From assembly GCA_009929055.1 (NCBI GenBank), contig SABI01000005.1, forward strand, positions 1 through 28,885: a DNA stretch of 28,885 bases. The letters are read 5' to 3'. This document shows, piece after piece, positions 7,978 through 15,851 of this stretch. The notes beneath the pieces are model-generated. The model made no database searches, had not been told where the DNA came from, and saw only the letters and a program-made list of their open reading frames with translations. Source of the DNA: Spirochaetia bacterium. GTDB taxonomy: Bacteria; Spirochaetota; Spirochaetia; Sphaerochaetales; Sphaerochaetaceae. Positions within the stretch are counted from its first letter, which is position 1. Every line of letters begins with the position of its first letter. Both the position numbers and the translations under genes were made by a program.

Positions 7978-8424
7978 TTATACTCCCGTTGAGCCAAATC
8001 CAGATGACCCACGATGTGTCATTGATGTATAGTCTGTTGGGATAAATTGTATTCTTTGTACAGTAGAAATAACAAGTTGTGCTACTCTATCTTGATGGTT
8101 AATAGTGAAATCTTCTTCCCCTAAATTAATCAGGATAATTTTCACTTCACCTCGATAATCGCTATCAATAGTACCAGGGGAGTTTAGGACAGTAATGCCA
8201 TGTTTCACAGCAAGGCCACTACGAGGCCTCACCTGTCCTTCATAGCCACTAGGGATTTCAAGAATAATTCCTGTAGGAATGAGAGCCCTACCCCCCCCTT
8301 TTTTTAGGAGAATAGGACCAGAAGGAAGGGATGCATGAAGATCAGCACCTGCAGCTTCTAATGAGCTATATTCAGGTAACTTCCCTCCATCCATCAATTT
8401 TACACGTAAAGTAAGACCTTCCAT
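7978..8424 (-). CDS. dut: dUTP diphosphatase (trimeric dUTPase)
   Basis: Hydrolyses dUTP to dUMP and pyrophosphate, keeping uracil out of DNA and supplying dUMP for dTMP synthesis. All five motifs of the trimeric family are present in order in 148 residues: AGADLHA (25-31), RPRSGLA (66-72), GTIDSDYRGE (84-93) with the catalytic Asp, RVAQLV (113-118), and the glycine-rich C-terminal arm RGSSGFGSTG (138-147). The stretch LLKKGGGRALIPTG (39-52) replaces the more usual Lys-Pro-Gly-Glu-Arg-Ala version and is encoded by an A7G8 homopolymer. The ATG has an AAGGATG about 8 bases upstream, 18 bases after pnp. Confidence 0.96.
   Translation of the reverse strand: MEGLTLRVKLMDGGKLPEYSSLEAAGADLHASLPSGPILLKKGGGRALIPTGIILEIPSGYEGQVRPRSGLAVKHGITVLNSPGTIDSDYRGEVKIILINLGEEDFTINHQDRVAQLVISTVQRIQFIPTDYTSMTHRGSSGFGSTGV
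8291..8305 (-). repeat. A7G8 homopolymer tract inside dut
   Basis: On the coding strand seven A are followed by eight G, encoding Leu(part)-Lys-Lys-Gly-Gly-Gly. The plus strand shows C at 8291-8298 and T at 8299-8305. The reading frame is intact here, with all downstream motifs in phase. Runs like this are prone to replication or transcription slippage. Confidence 0.85.
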
Positions 8425-8442
8425 TATTATCTCATCCTTTGC

Positions 8443-10554
8443 TTATTTTTTTTCAGTAGTATCTTCAAGGGCATCAACGTAGGATAAATTAAGTCGTCCC
8501 ATTCTATCAACATCAAGTAATTTTACAGGAATTGATTGGTTAAGGGTTAATACATCATTTACGTTGTTCACTCTCTGACGTGATAATTTACTAATATGGC
8601 AAAGACCCTCTTTTCCAGGAAGGATTTCTACAAATGCACCAAAGTCCATAATTCTTTTTACGGTTCCTTGATATACTCTTCCTACTTCAGGTTCTTCTAC
8701 GATACTCTTCACTAAATCGAGGGCTTTTGTTGCACTAACTGCATTCTTGCCATAGATAGTAACAGTACCATCATTATCAATATTAATTTCTGCGCCGGTT
8801 TGTTCTGCTATCCCTTTGATAGTTTTTCCACCAGTACCAATAACAGCACCAATTTTTTCTTCATCAACTTTGAATGTGAGAATCTTAGGGGCATATTGAG
8901 AGATTTCACTTCTTGGAGTTTTGAGGGTTTGTTCCATAATTCCTAAGATGTGCATTCGTCCCTCTTTAGCTTGGCTAAGGGCTTTAGACATTATTTCACT
9001 TGTAACACCAGCGATTTTTATATCCATTTGGAAGGCTGTAATACCAGTACGAGATCCTGCAACTTTAAAGTCCATGTCTCCTAGGTGATCTTCTTCACCA
9101 AGGATGTCGCTAAGAACTACATACTTAGAATAGTCTTCCCCTTCTGTGATAAGTCCCATCGCAATACCAGCAACTGGTTCTAAAATATTTACCCCAGCGT
9201 CCATGAGTGATAAACATCCTCCACATACACTTGCCATACTCGATGAACCATTCGATTCTAATATTTCTGATACTACGCGAACTGTATAAGGGAAATCTTC
9301 TTTTGATGGGAGAATTCCTTCAATTGCTCTTTGAGCTAAGTGACCGTGTCCAATTTCCCTTCTACCAGTAGAGAGTCTTCCAGTTTCACCAACACTAAAT
9401 GGGGGGAAGTTGTAGTGAAGCATAAAGTTGCTATAAGATTTCTCACCATCAATGGTATCAAACATTTGTTCATCACGAGTCGAGCCAAGAGTTGTTGTTG
9501 CTAATGCTTGAGTCTCTCCACGGGTAAATAATGCAGAACCGTGAGTTCGTGCTAGTACGCCGGTCTCACATGTGATTGGTCGAATTTCATCAACTTTTCT
9601 TCCGTCAGTTCTCACTCCACTATTTAGGATTGAATCTCTAAGAATTGAATATTCAAGGTCTTCAAAAAGGGTATAAATCTTTTCAGCTTTTCCACTCTCT
9701 TCTAATTCTTTTTCGAATTTCTCTATAACTTTGGTTTTAACTTCTGCTAAAGCGGCGTATCTTTCCATTTTCCCTTTTACAAAAGAGGCTTCTTTATAAA
9801 GAGGATGTGTATATTCTCTAATTGGGTCTAAAAAGGAGAGGTCTTCTGTAATTTCCATCACAGGGAGTTTTTCTTTTCCTGCAATTTTTGCAAGTTCTAA
9901 TTGCACTTTACATAAATCGGTAATTACTGGTTGAGCTGTTTCAATAGCTTTGAGCATCATCTCTTCAGTGACTTGTTTAGCGCCACCTTCAACCATTGTA
10001 ATCCCTTTTTCCGTACCTGCAACGATGATTTCTAAGATAGCTTCTTCTATTTGTTGGAATGTTGGGTTTATTACATATTCATTATTAATAAGGGCAACTC
10101 TTACAGCTGCAATTGGCCCATTAAATGGGATATCACTAATAGTTACAGCAGCACTTGAAGCAATCATAGCTAAAATGTCTGGTGGGTTGGTCATATCTGA
10201 AGATACTACAGTTGGGACTATTTGAATTTCTCTTCCGAATGCTTTATCAAAAAGAGGTCTCATTGGTCGGTCTATAAGCCTTGAGACAAGTATTTCTTTA
10301 TCTTTTGGTCTTCCTTCTCTTTTTAAAAAACCACCAGGGATTTTTCCTGCTGCATAGTATTTTTCATTATACTCTACTTGTAATGGAACGTAATCAAGTG
10401 GAGTTTCGGGAGCTCTGCCACTACAGACAGTTGCTAACACAGCGCTTCCACCAAAGGATGCATATACTGAACCATTGGCTTGTTTAGCCATTTTTCCTGT
10501 TTCTAGTACTAATGTACCATTTGAAAGGGTAATTTCTACTTTTTTTGTTGTCAT
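8443..10554 (-). CDS. pnp: polyribonucleotide nucleotidyltransferase (PNPase)
   Basis: A 3'-to-5' phosphorolytic exoribonuclease and RNA tailing enzyme, usually a homotrimer that can associate with degradosome partners. The 703 residues show two RNase PH domains separated by the helical linker, then KH and S1 RNA-binding domains. The second PH domain holds GEEDHLGDMDFK (486-497): Asp489, Asp495 and Lys497 match the E. coli metal site Asp486/Asp492/Lys494. The KH GxxG loop is GTGG (573-576) and the S1 domain covers about 624-692. Length is typical. It follows rpsO, as in many bacteria, separated by 115 bases with a hairpin terminator; an AGGA lies just before the ATG. E. coli pnp is autoregulated through its leader; no equivalent is proven here. 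Confidence 0.97.
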   Translation of the reverse strand: MTTKKVEITLSNGTLVLETGKMAKQANGSVYASFGGSAVLATVCSGRAPETPLDYVPLQVEYNEKYYAAGKIPGGFLKREGRPKDKEILVSRLIDRPMRPLFDKAFGREIQIVPTVVSSDMTNPPDILAMIASSAAVTISDIPFNGPIAAVRVALINNEYVINPTFQQIEEAILEIIVAGTEKGITMVEGGAKQVTEEMMLKAIETAQPVITDLCKVQLELAKIAGKEKLPVMEITEDLSFLDPIREYTHPLYKEASFVKGKMERYAALAEVKTKVIEKFEKELEESGKAEKIYTLFEDLEYSILRDSILNSGVRTDGRKVDEIRPITCETGVLARTHGSALFTRGETQALATTTLGSTRDEQMFDTIDGEKSYSNFMLHYNFPPFSVGETGRLSTGRREIGHGHLAQRAIEGILPSKEDFPYTVRVVSEILESNGSSSMASVCGGCLSLMDAGVNILEPVAGIAMGLITEGEDYSKYVVLSDILGEEDHLGDMDFKVAGSRTGITAFQMDIKIAGVTSEIMSKALSQAKEGRMHILGIMEQTLKTPRSEISQYAPKILTFKVDEEKIGAVIGTGGKTIKGIAEQTGAEINIDNDGTVTIYGKNAVSATKALDLVKSIVEEPEVGRVYQGTVKRIMDFGAFVEILPGKEGLCHISKLSRQRVNNVNDVLTLNQSIPVKLLDVDRMGRLNLSYVDALEDTTEKK

Positions 10555-10594
10555 TTCTTCCTACTTCTTTTATTTCTTTTTCTTCTACATCGCC

Positions 10595-10640
10595 AATAAC
10601 AAAACAGCCTCAAAACTCCCTAAATTAGGTGTTTAGAGGC
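10595..10640 (-). terminator. rpsO-pnp intergenic hairpin terminator
   Basis: On the minus strand, GCCTC-(T)-AAAC at the 5' side pairs with GTTT-(T)-GAGGC at the 3' side, topped by CCTA/TAGG around a 3-base loop. The stem runs from 10640 to 10607 and is followed by a T-rich tail TGTTTTGTTATT (10606-10595). It sits 29 bases after the rpsO stop and about 40 bases before pnp. It should terminate part of the transcription after rpsO or act as a processing and stability hairpin. I see no clear promoter between it and pnp, so pnp and later genes probably depend on read-through. Confidence 0.8.
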
Positions 10641-10669
10641 TTGCAAAGTTATGTTTTAAAACGTAAACA

Positions 10670-10936
10670 TTATTTTCTCAACTCTAGACGTTGAATAAGA
10701 TCTCTGTAACGATTTACATCGTTTAATCTCACATATTTAAGGAGTCTTCTCCTTTTACCAACCATCTTCAACAACCCTCTTCTACTTGAGTGGTCTTTAG
10801 GGAATTTATTAAAGTGTTCTTGAAGGTCTTTAATACGGGCTGTAAGAAGTGCTACTTGTGTTTCTGCAGAACCTGTGTTAGTGACAGTTCCACCATAGTT
10901 TTCAATAATTTCTTGTTTTGTCTCTTTAGTTAACAT
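10670..10936 (-). CDS. rpsO: small ribosomal subunit protein S15
   Basis: A primary 16S rRNA-binding protein that nucleates the central domain of the 30S subunit. The 88-residue sequence matches the family closely from end to end, including TGSAETQVALLT (21-32), the DHSSRRGLLKMVGKRRRLLKY block (48-68; the usual HHSRRGLL motif) and RYRDLI. The ATG is 4 bases after the ribF stop. The only good purine-rich ribosome binding site, AAAGGAG, lies 13 bases away inside the ribF end, an unusually long spacing that may reflect coupling to ribF translation. S15 represses its own mRNA in several bacteria by different structures; none is obvious here. Confidence 0.97.
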   Translation of the reverse strand: MLTKETKQEIIENYGGTVTNTGSAETQVALLTARIKDLQEHFNKFPKDHSSRRGLLKMVGKRRRLLKYVRLNDVNRYRDLIQRLELRK

Positions 10937-10940
10937 CTTT

Positions 10941-11792
10941 TTATGGTAACTCCTTTATAAATTCTAATCTGTCGTAACGTGTAGGCTCTCTCTTTGTTAG
11001 AGACAATTCGAATCGTTTAAGTTCATCTCTACATGTAATTGTTAAGAATTTTTCATCTATACAACACATCACCTTAAATGAAGTCGAATCATACCAAAAC
11101 AAAAGAGCATCGTATTCCCCTGGTGGCGGCAGGAGTTGTACAAAAGACCCTAACGAAACTATTGGAGGACATCCATCTTTCCTGGAAGGTATATGGGCCA
11201 AGTCCAATGAATAATTTCTCCCGAGCAAGGCTGCACTTTCAGCCAATTTACCCTCGATAATTTTAGTACGAACAAGCGTACTGCTATCATTAGTACCGTC
11301 TTTTAGGCGATACATATGTGGTACAATCAAAAGAGCGTTCTTGGTATAGCGTGGTAAAAAATGAGAAATTTCTTTAGGAGTTGTGTCTGCATTCAGTCCA
11401 CAACGAAAATTTTCACCAACAACTATTGCCCTTACATCAAATAAAGAGGTAAGTCGAGCAATAAACTCTTCACCTGTTAGTTTACTGAAATTAGGGGAAA
11501 AGTCAATCACTACCACTTTATCAACACCTAAAGATTGATAGAGAACACTCGTTAATCGAATAGTAAATAAAGGGGGTAAAAAAGGGGCTCTTCCCATCAT
11601 CATCTTAGGATTTTGTGCAAAAGTGAAGACTACTAAATCACAATTTCCTATCTCTTTTGCTTTATTTGATGCAGTTCGTATGATTTCTTGGTGGCCTTTA
11701 TGTAATCCATCAAAAACACCTATAGAGATAACAGCTTTTCTTTGAGCAAATTGTTTACTAACATATAGTTGATTAAAATCATAAAATTCCAC
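10941..11792 (-). CDS. ribF: RibF-type FAD synthetase with a degenerate riboflavin-kinase domain
   Basis: Bifunctional RibF phosphorylates riboflavin (C-terminal domain) and adenylates FMN to FAD (N-terminal nucleotidyltransferase domain). The N-terminal half is intact: GVFDGLHKGHQ with the HxGH motif at 31-34, VVGENFRCG (124-132) and the SSTLVR motif (170-175). The C-terminal region begins correctly with LLGRNYS (189-195) but then lacks the Gly-rich/Pro-Thr-Ala-Asn signature that binds ATP-Mg and flavin, and the conserved Glu region is not recognisable. Total length is 283 against about 305-320 for typical RibF. I infer an FMN adenylyltransferase with weak or no kinase activity. The start is GTG, preceded by GAGGA at a good distance, 13 bases after truB. 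Confidence 0.88.
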   Translation of the reverse strand: MEFYDFNQLYVSKQFAQRKAVISIGVFDGLHKGHQEIIRTASNKAKEIGNCDLVVFTFAQNPKMMMGRAPFLPPLFTIRLTSVLYQSLGVDKVVVIDFSPNFSKLTGEEFIARLTSLFDVRAIVVGENFRCGLNADTTPKEISHFLPRYTKNALLIVPHMYRLKDGTNDSSTLVRTKIIEGKLAESAALLGRNYSLDLAHIPSRKDGCPPIVSLGSFVQLLPPPGEYDALLFWYDSTSFKVMCCIDEKFLTITCRDELKRFELSLTKREPTRYDRLEFIKELP

Positions 11793-11805
11793 TCAAGGTC
11801 CTCAT

Positions 11806-12702
11806 TCATTTTAATATAGCAACAGATGAAACTATTTTTCTATTATCTTCAAGATCTAGATTTACAATTGCGAGCATCTCTTTTTCTTGACTCTCTACGA
11901 TAGCATACTTTGATTCTTTTGAAATCATTCTTTTCATAATATACTCTTCTTTTGGTAAATTGCCATGACTAAGTGGAATTATTGCCTCTTTTGAAACAAT
12001 AACTGTTCCCATACACCCTAAACGGTGTAACAAATTCTTAGTGTTGCTCACACTCTCAATAACCATCTCTTTGTTATGGGCATCTACACTTTCAGTTACA
12101 CAATAGGGTCCAATATGGGTCCTCTCTAATGCACTTACATAGGCAACAGTACCACACATAGCTGCAATATCTCGAGCGAGGGAGCGAATATATGTCCCTT
12201 TAGAACAGTGGATTGTTAGGGTGAGAAATGGGGGCTCATAATCGATAATTTCTATTGAATATATAGTGATTTCTCTCGATATTAATTCAACTTCTTTTCC
12301 AGCCCTTACAAGGCTGTAAGCCCTTTTCCCATTTACATGGATTGCTGAATATTTAGGGGGAATTTGGTCAATAGGTCCAATAAAATGTTCATCTATAGCT
12401 GATTGTATCTCTTCAAGAGTCGGGATAGATCCTGTTGCTGTCACCTCCCCCTCTGGATCGAGAGTGTCGGTAATTTTACCAAACTCAAAGGTAGCTCTAT
12501 ATTTTTTGTCGAGAGTTGAGAATATTGTATTGAGTTTAGTCATGTTTCCTGTAAGAACAATCATCAAGCCATGAGCAAATTTATCGAGGGTTCCCGCGTG
12601 ACCAACTTTTCTTTCAATCTCTCTTTTAATGGGAGAGAGGGAAGAAAAACTGGTCACACCAACTGGCTTATCAACTAACAGCAAAGAAGTAATAGGTGCC
12701 AT
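11806..12702 (-). CDS. truB: tRNA pseudouridine(55) synthase
   Basis: Isomerises U55 in the T-loop of nearly all tRNAs. The 298-residue protein has the TruB catalytic motif GHAGTLDKFAHGL, with the nucleophile Asp40; the Lys-Phe-Ala after it replaces the Pro-Leu-Ala common in proteobacteria. The second-motif region KYSAIHVNGKRAYSLVRAG (118-136) and SKGTYIRSLARDI (167-179) are also present. The C-terminal ~65 residues form a divergent PUA-like tail. It starts 3 bases after rbfA, so translation is probably coupled. Confidence 0.95.
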   Translation of the reverse strand: MAPITSLLLVDKPVGVTSFSSLSPIKREIERKVGHAGTLDKFAHGLMIVLTGNMTKLNTIFSTLDKKYRATFEFGKITDTLDPEGEVTATGSIPTLEEIQSAIDEHFIGPIDQIPPKYSAIHVNGKRAYSLVRAGKEVELISREITIYSIEIIDYEPPFLTLTIHCSKGTYIRSLARDIAAMCGTVAYVSALERTHIGPYCVTESVDAHNKEMVIESVSNTKNLLHRLGCMGTVIVSKEAIIPLSHGNLPKEEYIMKRMISKESKYAIVESQEKEMLAIVNLDLEDNRKIVSSVAILK

Positions 12703-12705
12703 AGT

Positions 12706-13053
12706 TTAGGTATCGAGTGAATCTATTAAATCACTCATTCTCTTTTGTTCTGCTATAGAATTGTCAACTTTAAAAGTGAGTTGTGGAGTATTTCTTGTAG
12801 TAAGAATTTTACCAAGCCTGCTTTGAATATAGCCGGCAGAATGCTGCAAAGCATCTACCGACTTAATAAGTTGGGCATCTTCAACAAAACTAGTGATGTA
12901 GACAGTGGCGTATGCCTTATCTTTAGAGAGGATAACTTCACTGACAGAAACGAATGGACTAAGGAGAGGATGTTTTATCTCTTTTGTGACAATCATCATC
13001 CCTATTGCTTCTTGAATTCGTTGTGCTAATCTTTCATGTACATGATTAATCAT
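12706..13053 (-). CDS. rbfA: ribosome-binding factor A
   Basis: A small KH-fold protein that assists late maturation of the 30S subunit, mainly around the 5' end of 16S rRNA. The 115 residues show the expected N-terminal helix with Glu-Arg-Leu-Ala, the strands around PFVSVSEVILSKDKAYATVYI (residues 28-48), and the closing Pro-Gln-Leu-Thr-Phe-Lys-Val-Asp strand before a helix ending in Arg-Met-Ser-Asp-Leu-Ile. The start ATG overlaps the infB stop by 8 bases. Position between infB and truB is the standard order. No C-terminal extension is present. Confidence 0.93.
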   Translation of the reverse strand: MINHVHERLAQRIQEAIGMMIVTKEIKHPLLSPFVSVSEVILSKDKAYATVYITSFVEDAQLIKSVDALQHSAGYIQSRLGKILTTRNTPQLTFKVDNSIAEQKRMSDLIDSLDT

Positions 13054-15838
13054 TACTCTTTAATACCCTTTTAGTTTCAACTACATCTATTACTTCAAGT
13101 ATATCACCAACACGTAAGTCTTGGAAGTTTTCAATACCTACACCACATTCATATCCTTCAACAACTTCTTTCGCGTCATCTTTGAATCGTTTGAGGGAGG
13201 TGATTTTTCCAGTATGAACTTTAATACTCTCTCTAATTACATTCACTTGAGCATTTCGTTTCACTTTTCCTTGTGTTACATATGAACCTGCAATAGTTCC
13301 AATCTTTGGTACTTTGAAAATATCTCTTACTTCAACATGTCCAACAATTACTTCTGTTCTTAATGGAGCAAGCATTCCTTCCATCGCTTCTCTGATATCA
13401 TCAACTGCATCATAAATAATGTTGTATTTACGAATTTCAATTTTTTCTCTTTCTGCTAAACTTTGAGCTCTAGGAGTAGGTCGAACATTAAATCCAAGGA
13501 CAATTGCATTTGAAGCAATAGCTAAGTTAATGTCATCTTCAATGATGGCACCAGCCGATGCTCTAATAGCATTTAGTCTGATTTCATTATTAGAAAGTTT
13601 TTCTAAGGAGTGTTGAACAGCTTCAACTGATCCTTGTACATCACCTTTAATAATAACGTTAAATTCTTGGATAGTTCCATCTTGCATTTTGTCAAAGATA
13701 TTATCGAGGGTAACTTTCTTCACATTCCTTGCTTGTCCAAGTTTTTCTAGTTCTTGTCGTTTGCTACCAACTTGACGAGCTTGTTTTTCGTTCTCAGTTA
13801 CTTGGAATGGATCACCAGCTCCTGGGATATCAGAAAGCCCTAAAACTTCTACAGGGGTTGCAGGCCCTGCTTCATTTATTCTCTTCCCTTTATCGTCAAA
13901 CAAAGCTCTTACTTTACCAGAATAAATTCCTGCAACAAAGTGGTCTCCTTGTTTAAGAGTACCTCTTTCAACAATTACAGAAGCTACAATTCCTCGACCT
14001 TGGTCGATTCGTGATTCTAATACTTTTCCTTCTGCCCTTACATGTGGGTTAGCTTTTAACTCTAACATTTCGGCTTGGAGTAAAATAGTATCAAGGAGTT
14101 CTTCAATACCTATTTTCTTTAATGCAGATAATTCACAATAGAGAGTTGAACCACCCCAATCTTCAGGCATGAGGCCATGATCTGAGAGTTGTTGTTTTAC
14201 TCTATCAATATTTGCATCAAATAAATCTATTTTGTTAACAGCTACAATTATAGGTACTTTTGCTGCTTTTGCATGGTCTATTGCTTCAATAGTTTGAGGC
14301 ATTACTCCATCATTAGCTGCTACAACGAGGATAACAATATCAGTAACTTGTGCTCCACGGGCTCTCATCATAGTAAATGCTGCGTGTCCTGGAGTGTCAA
14401 GGAATACGATATCACCTCTATTAGGGAGAGATACTTTATAAGCACCAATATGTTGGGTTATCCCACCAAATTCATCAGCTACGATATCTGTAGAACGAAT
14501 AGCATCAAGAAGTTTTGTTTTACCATGGTCAACGTGTCCCATAATTGTCACAATAGGAGCTCGGTCAATCATATCTTTAGCTTTGTCATCTTCTGTTTGA
14601 ATCAATGTTTCATCATAAAGAGAGACAATATTTACTTCACAGTTATATTCATTAGCAATGAGGGTTGCAACATCTGAATCAATTTGTTCGTTAATAGTAA
14701 CCATCATCCCCATAGAAAATAGTTTTCCAATAATCTCAGAAGCTTTTAGGTTCATTTTACGAGCTAAGTCACTAACGGTGATATTTTCCATAATGTCAAT
14801 TCTTTTAGGGACTGGATTTGCTCGATGAACATCTTTTCTTTTGATGTGAAAATCTTTCTCTGTATCACGTTCTGGTCTTTGAAAACTCTTTTTCTTTTTA
14901 AAGACTTTTTTACTAGTCTTTTGAACTACTGTTTCTTCAGGAGTATTAGATGGTGAGCCTGGTCTTGGTGGTCGTGGGCCTCTATTAAATGGAGGTCGAC
15001 TACTATTAGCATCTCTATTATACGGTCTTGGTGTACTTCCTGGAGCCCCACCTGGACGTGGTTGGTACCCACCCTGACGAGGCTGATAGCCCCCTTCTCG
15101 TGGTTGATACCCAGTCCCACGAGGTTGGTATCCCCCTTCACGTGGTTGGCCATTATATGGAGGTCTTGGAGAATTTCCTCTAGGGACAAAAGGAGGTCGT
15201 GTTCCATTAGGATTAGGAGCCCCTGCCGGTCCTCTAGAATTAGGATTATAAGGTCTTCTCTCCCCTTGAGGAGGTCTGTTTTGGTACCCACCAACTTGTC
15301 CAACTTGACGGGATGGCCCGGTTGATTGTGGCTTTGGGGTATTTTGAATATTTTTTCTCCATTGGGCATGGTCTTGGGCATTTTGTCCTTGACCAGGAAC
15401 AGGGGGAAGATCTTTAGGATCTATCACTTTAATTGTAGAAACTCCTGTATTAGGGGTTCTTTTAAAGGGTTCATGTGTTCTTTTATGCTGTGGATTACGA
15501 CTTTCAGTAGTTTTTTTAGGTATTTGTGTAGAGGTCTCTTCACTTTTTACAGGAGCCTCTCCCTTTGCATTAGAACTAAGGGGCTCACTTGGAGCACTAT
15601 TTTTCTGTTCAACTACTGGAATATTAGGTTTTTCGACAACAGGCTTTTCAGGTTCAACTGGAACTGCCTGAGGTCTTACCACAACGACCCGTTTTTTTAC
15701 CACCACTACTTTTTTCTTCTCAACAGGACGTTGATTTGAGACATCTTTTCTTTCTGAAAACTCTTCTACAGGAGTCTCATTGGTATTCTTCTGGTGTCTA
15801 ATTAGGGTTGTCTTTGGCTTTTTATCTTCTTCACTCAT
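13046..15838 (-). CDS. infB: translation initiation factor IF-2
   Basis: The GTPase that places fMet-tRNA on the 30S subunit and promotes subunit joining. Using the ATG at 15838 (930 residues), residues 1 to about 340 are a low-complexity Lys/Val-, Pro-, then Gly/Arg/Pro-rich leader, and an IF2N domain follows at about 352-405. The G domain begins with APIVTIMGHVDHGKT (427-441) and includes the DTPGHAAF and NKID motifs; domains II, III and C2 complete the protein. The frame is open further upstream to an ATG at 15862 and a TTG at 15880, both inside nusA. I prefer 15838 because Ser-Glu-Glu-Asp-Lys-Lys-Pro resembles IF2 starts, although the nearest GAGGAG (end of nusA) is 16 bases away. It overlaps rbfA by 8 bases. 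Confidence 0.96.
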   Translation of the reverse strand: MSEEDKKPKTTLIRHQKNTNETPVEEFSERKDVSNQRPVEKKKVVVVKKRVVVVRPQAVPVEPEKPVVEKPNIPVVEQKNSAPSEPLSSNAKGEAPVKSEETSTQIPKKTTESRNPQHKRTHEPFKRTPNTGVSTIKVIDPKDLPPVPGQGQNAQDHAQWRKNIQNTPKPQSTGPSRQVGQVGGYQNRPPQGERRPYNPNSRGPAGAPNPNGTRPPFVPRGNSPRPPYNGQPREGGYQPRGTGYQPREGGYQPRQGGYQPRPGGAPGSTPRPYNRDANSSRPPFNRGPRPPRPGSPSNTPEETVVQKTSKKVFKKKKSFQRPERDTEKDFHIKRKDVHRANPVPKRIDIMENITVSDLARKMNLKASEIIGKLFSMGMMVTINEQIDSDVATLIANEYNCEVNIVSLYDETLIQTEDDKAKDMIDRAPIVTIMGHVDHGKTKLLDAIRSTDIVADEFGGITQHIGAYKVSLPNRGDIVFLDTPGHAAFTMMRARGAQVTDIVILVVAANDGVMPQTIEAIDHAKAAKVPIIVAVNKIDLFDANIDRVKQQLSDHGLMPEDWGGSTLYCELSALKKIGIEELLDTILLQAEMLELKANPHVRAEGKVLESRIDQGRGIVASVIVERGTLKQGDHFVAGIYSGKVRALFDDKGKRINEAGPATPVEVLGLSDIPGAGDPFQVTENEKQARQVGSKRQELEKLGQARNVKKVTLDNIFDKMQDGTIQEFNVIIKGDVQGSVEAVQHSLEKLSNNEIRLNAIRASAGAIIEDDINLAIASNAIVLGFNVRPTPRAQSLAEREKIEIRKYNIIYDAVDDIREAMEGMLAPLRTEVIVGHVEVRDIFKVPKIGTIAGSYVTQGKVKRNAQVNVIRESIKVHTGKITSLKRFKDDAKEVVEGYECGVGIENFQDLRVGDILEVIDVVETKRVLKSND
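15050..15133 (-). repeat. four tandem GYQPRxG heptapeptide repeats in IF-2
   Basis: Within the N-terminal leader of IF-2, four 21-base units encode GYQPRGT, GYQPREG, GYQPRQG and GYQPRPG in direct succession, flanked by looser Arg-Gly-Pro-rich sequence. The DNA units differ at several third positions, so the array is not a recent perfect duplication. Copy number could vary between strains because the region is probably disordered. Confidence 0.85.
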
Positions 15839-15851
15839 AAATATTTTGTCA

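Noticed and set aside
15062..15739. Plus-strand open frames antisense to the N-terminal part of infB.
   Set aside because: They arise because the opposite strand is low-complexity (Pro/Gly/Arg/Lys codons), which suppresses stops; translations are Ser/Trp/Arg-rich without domain character.
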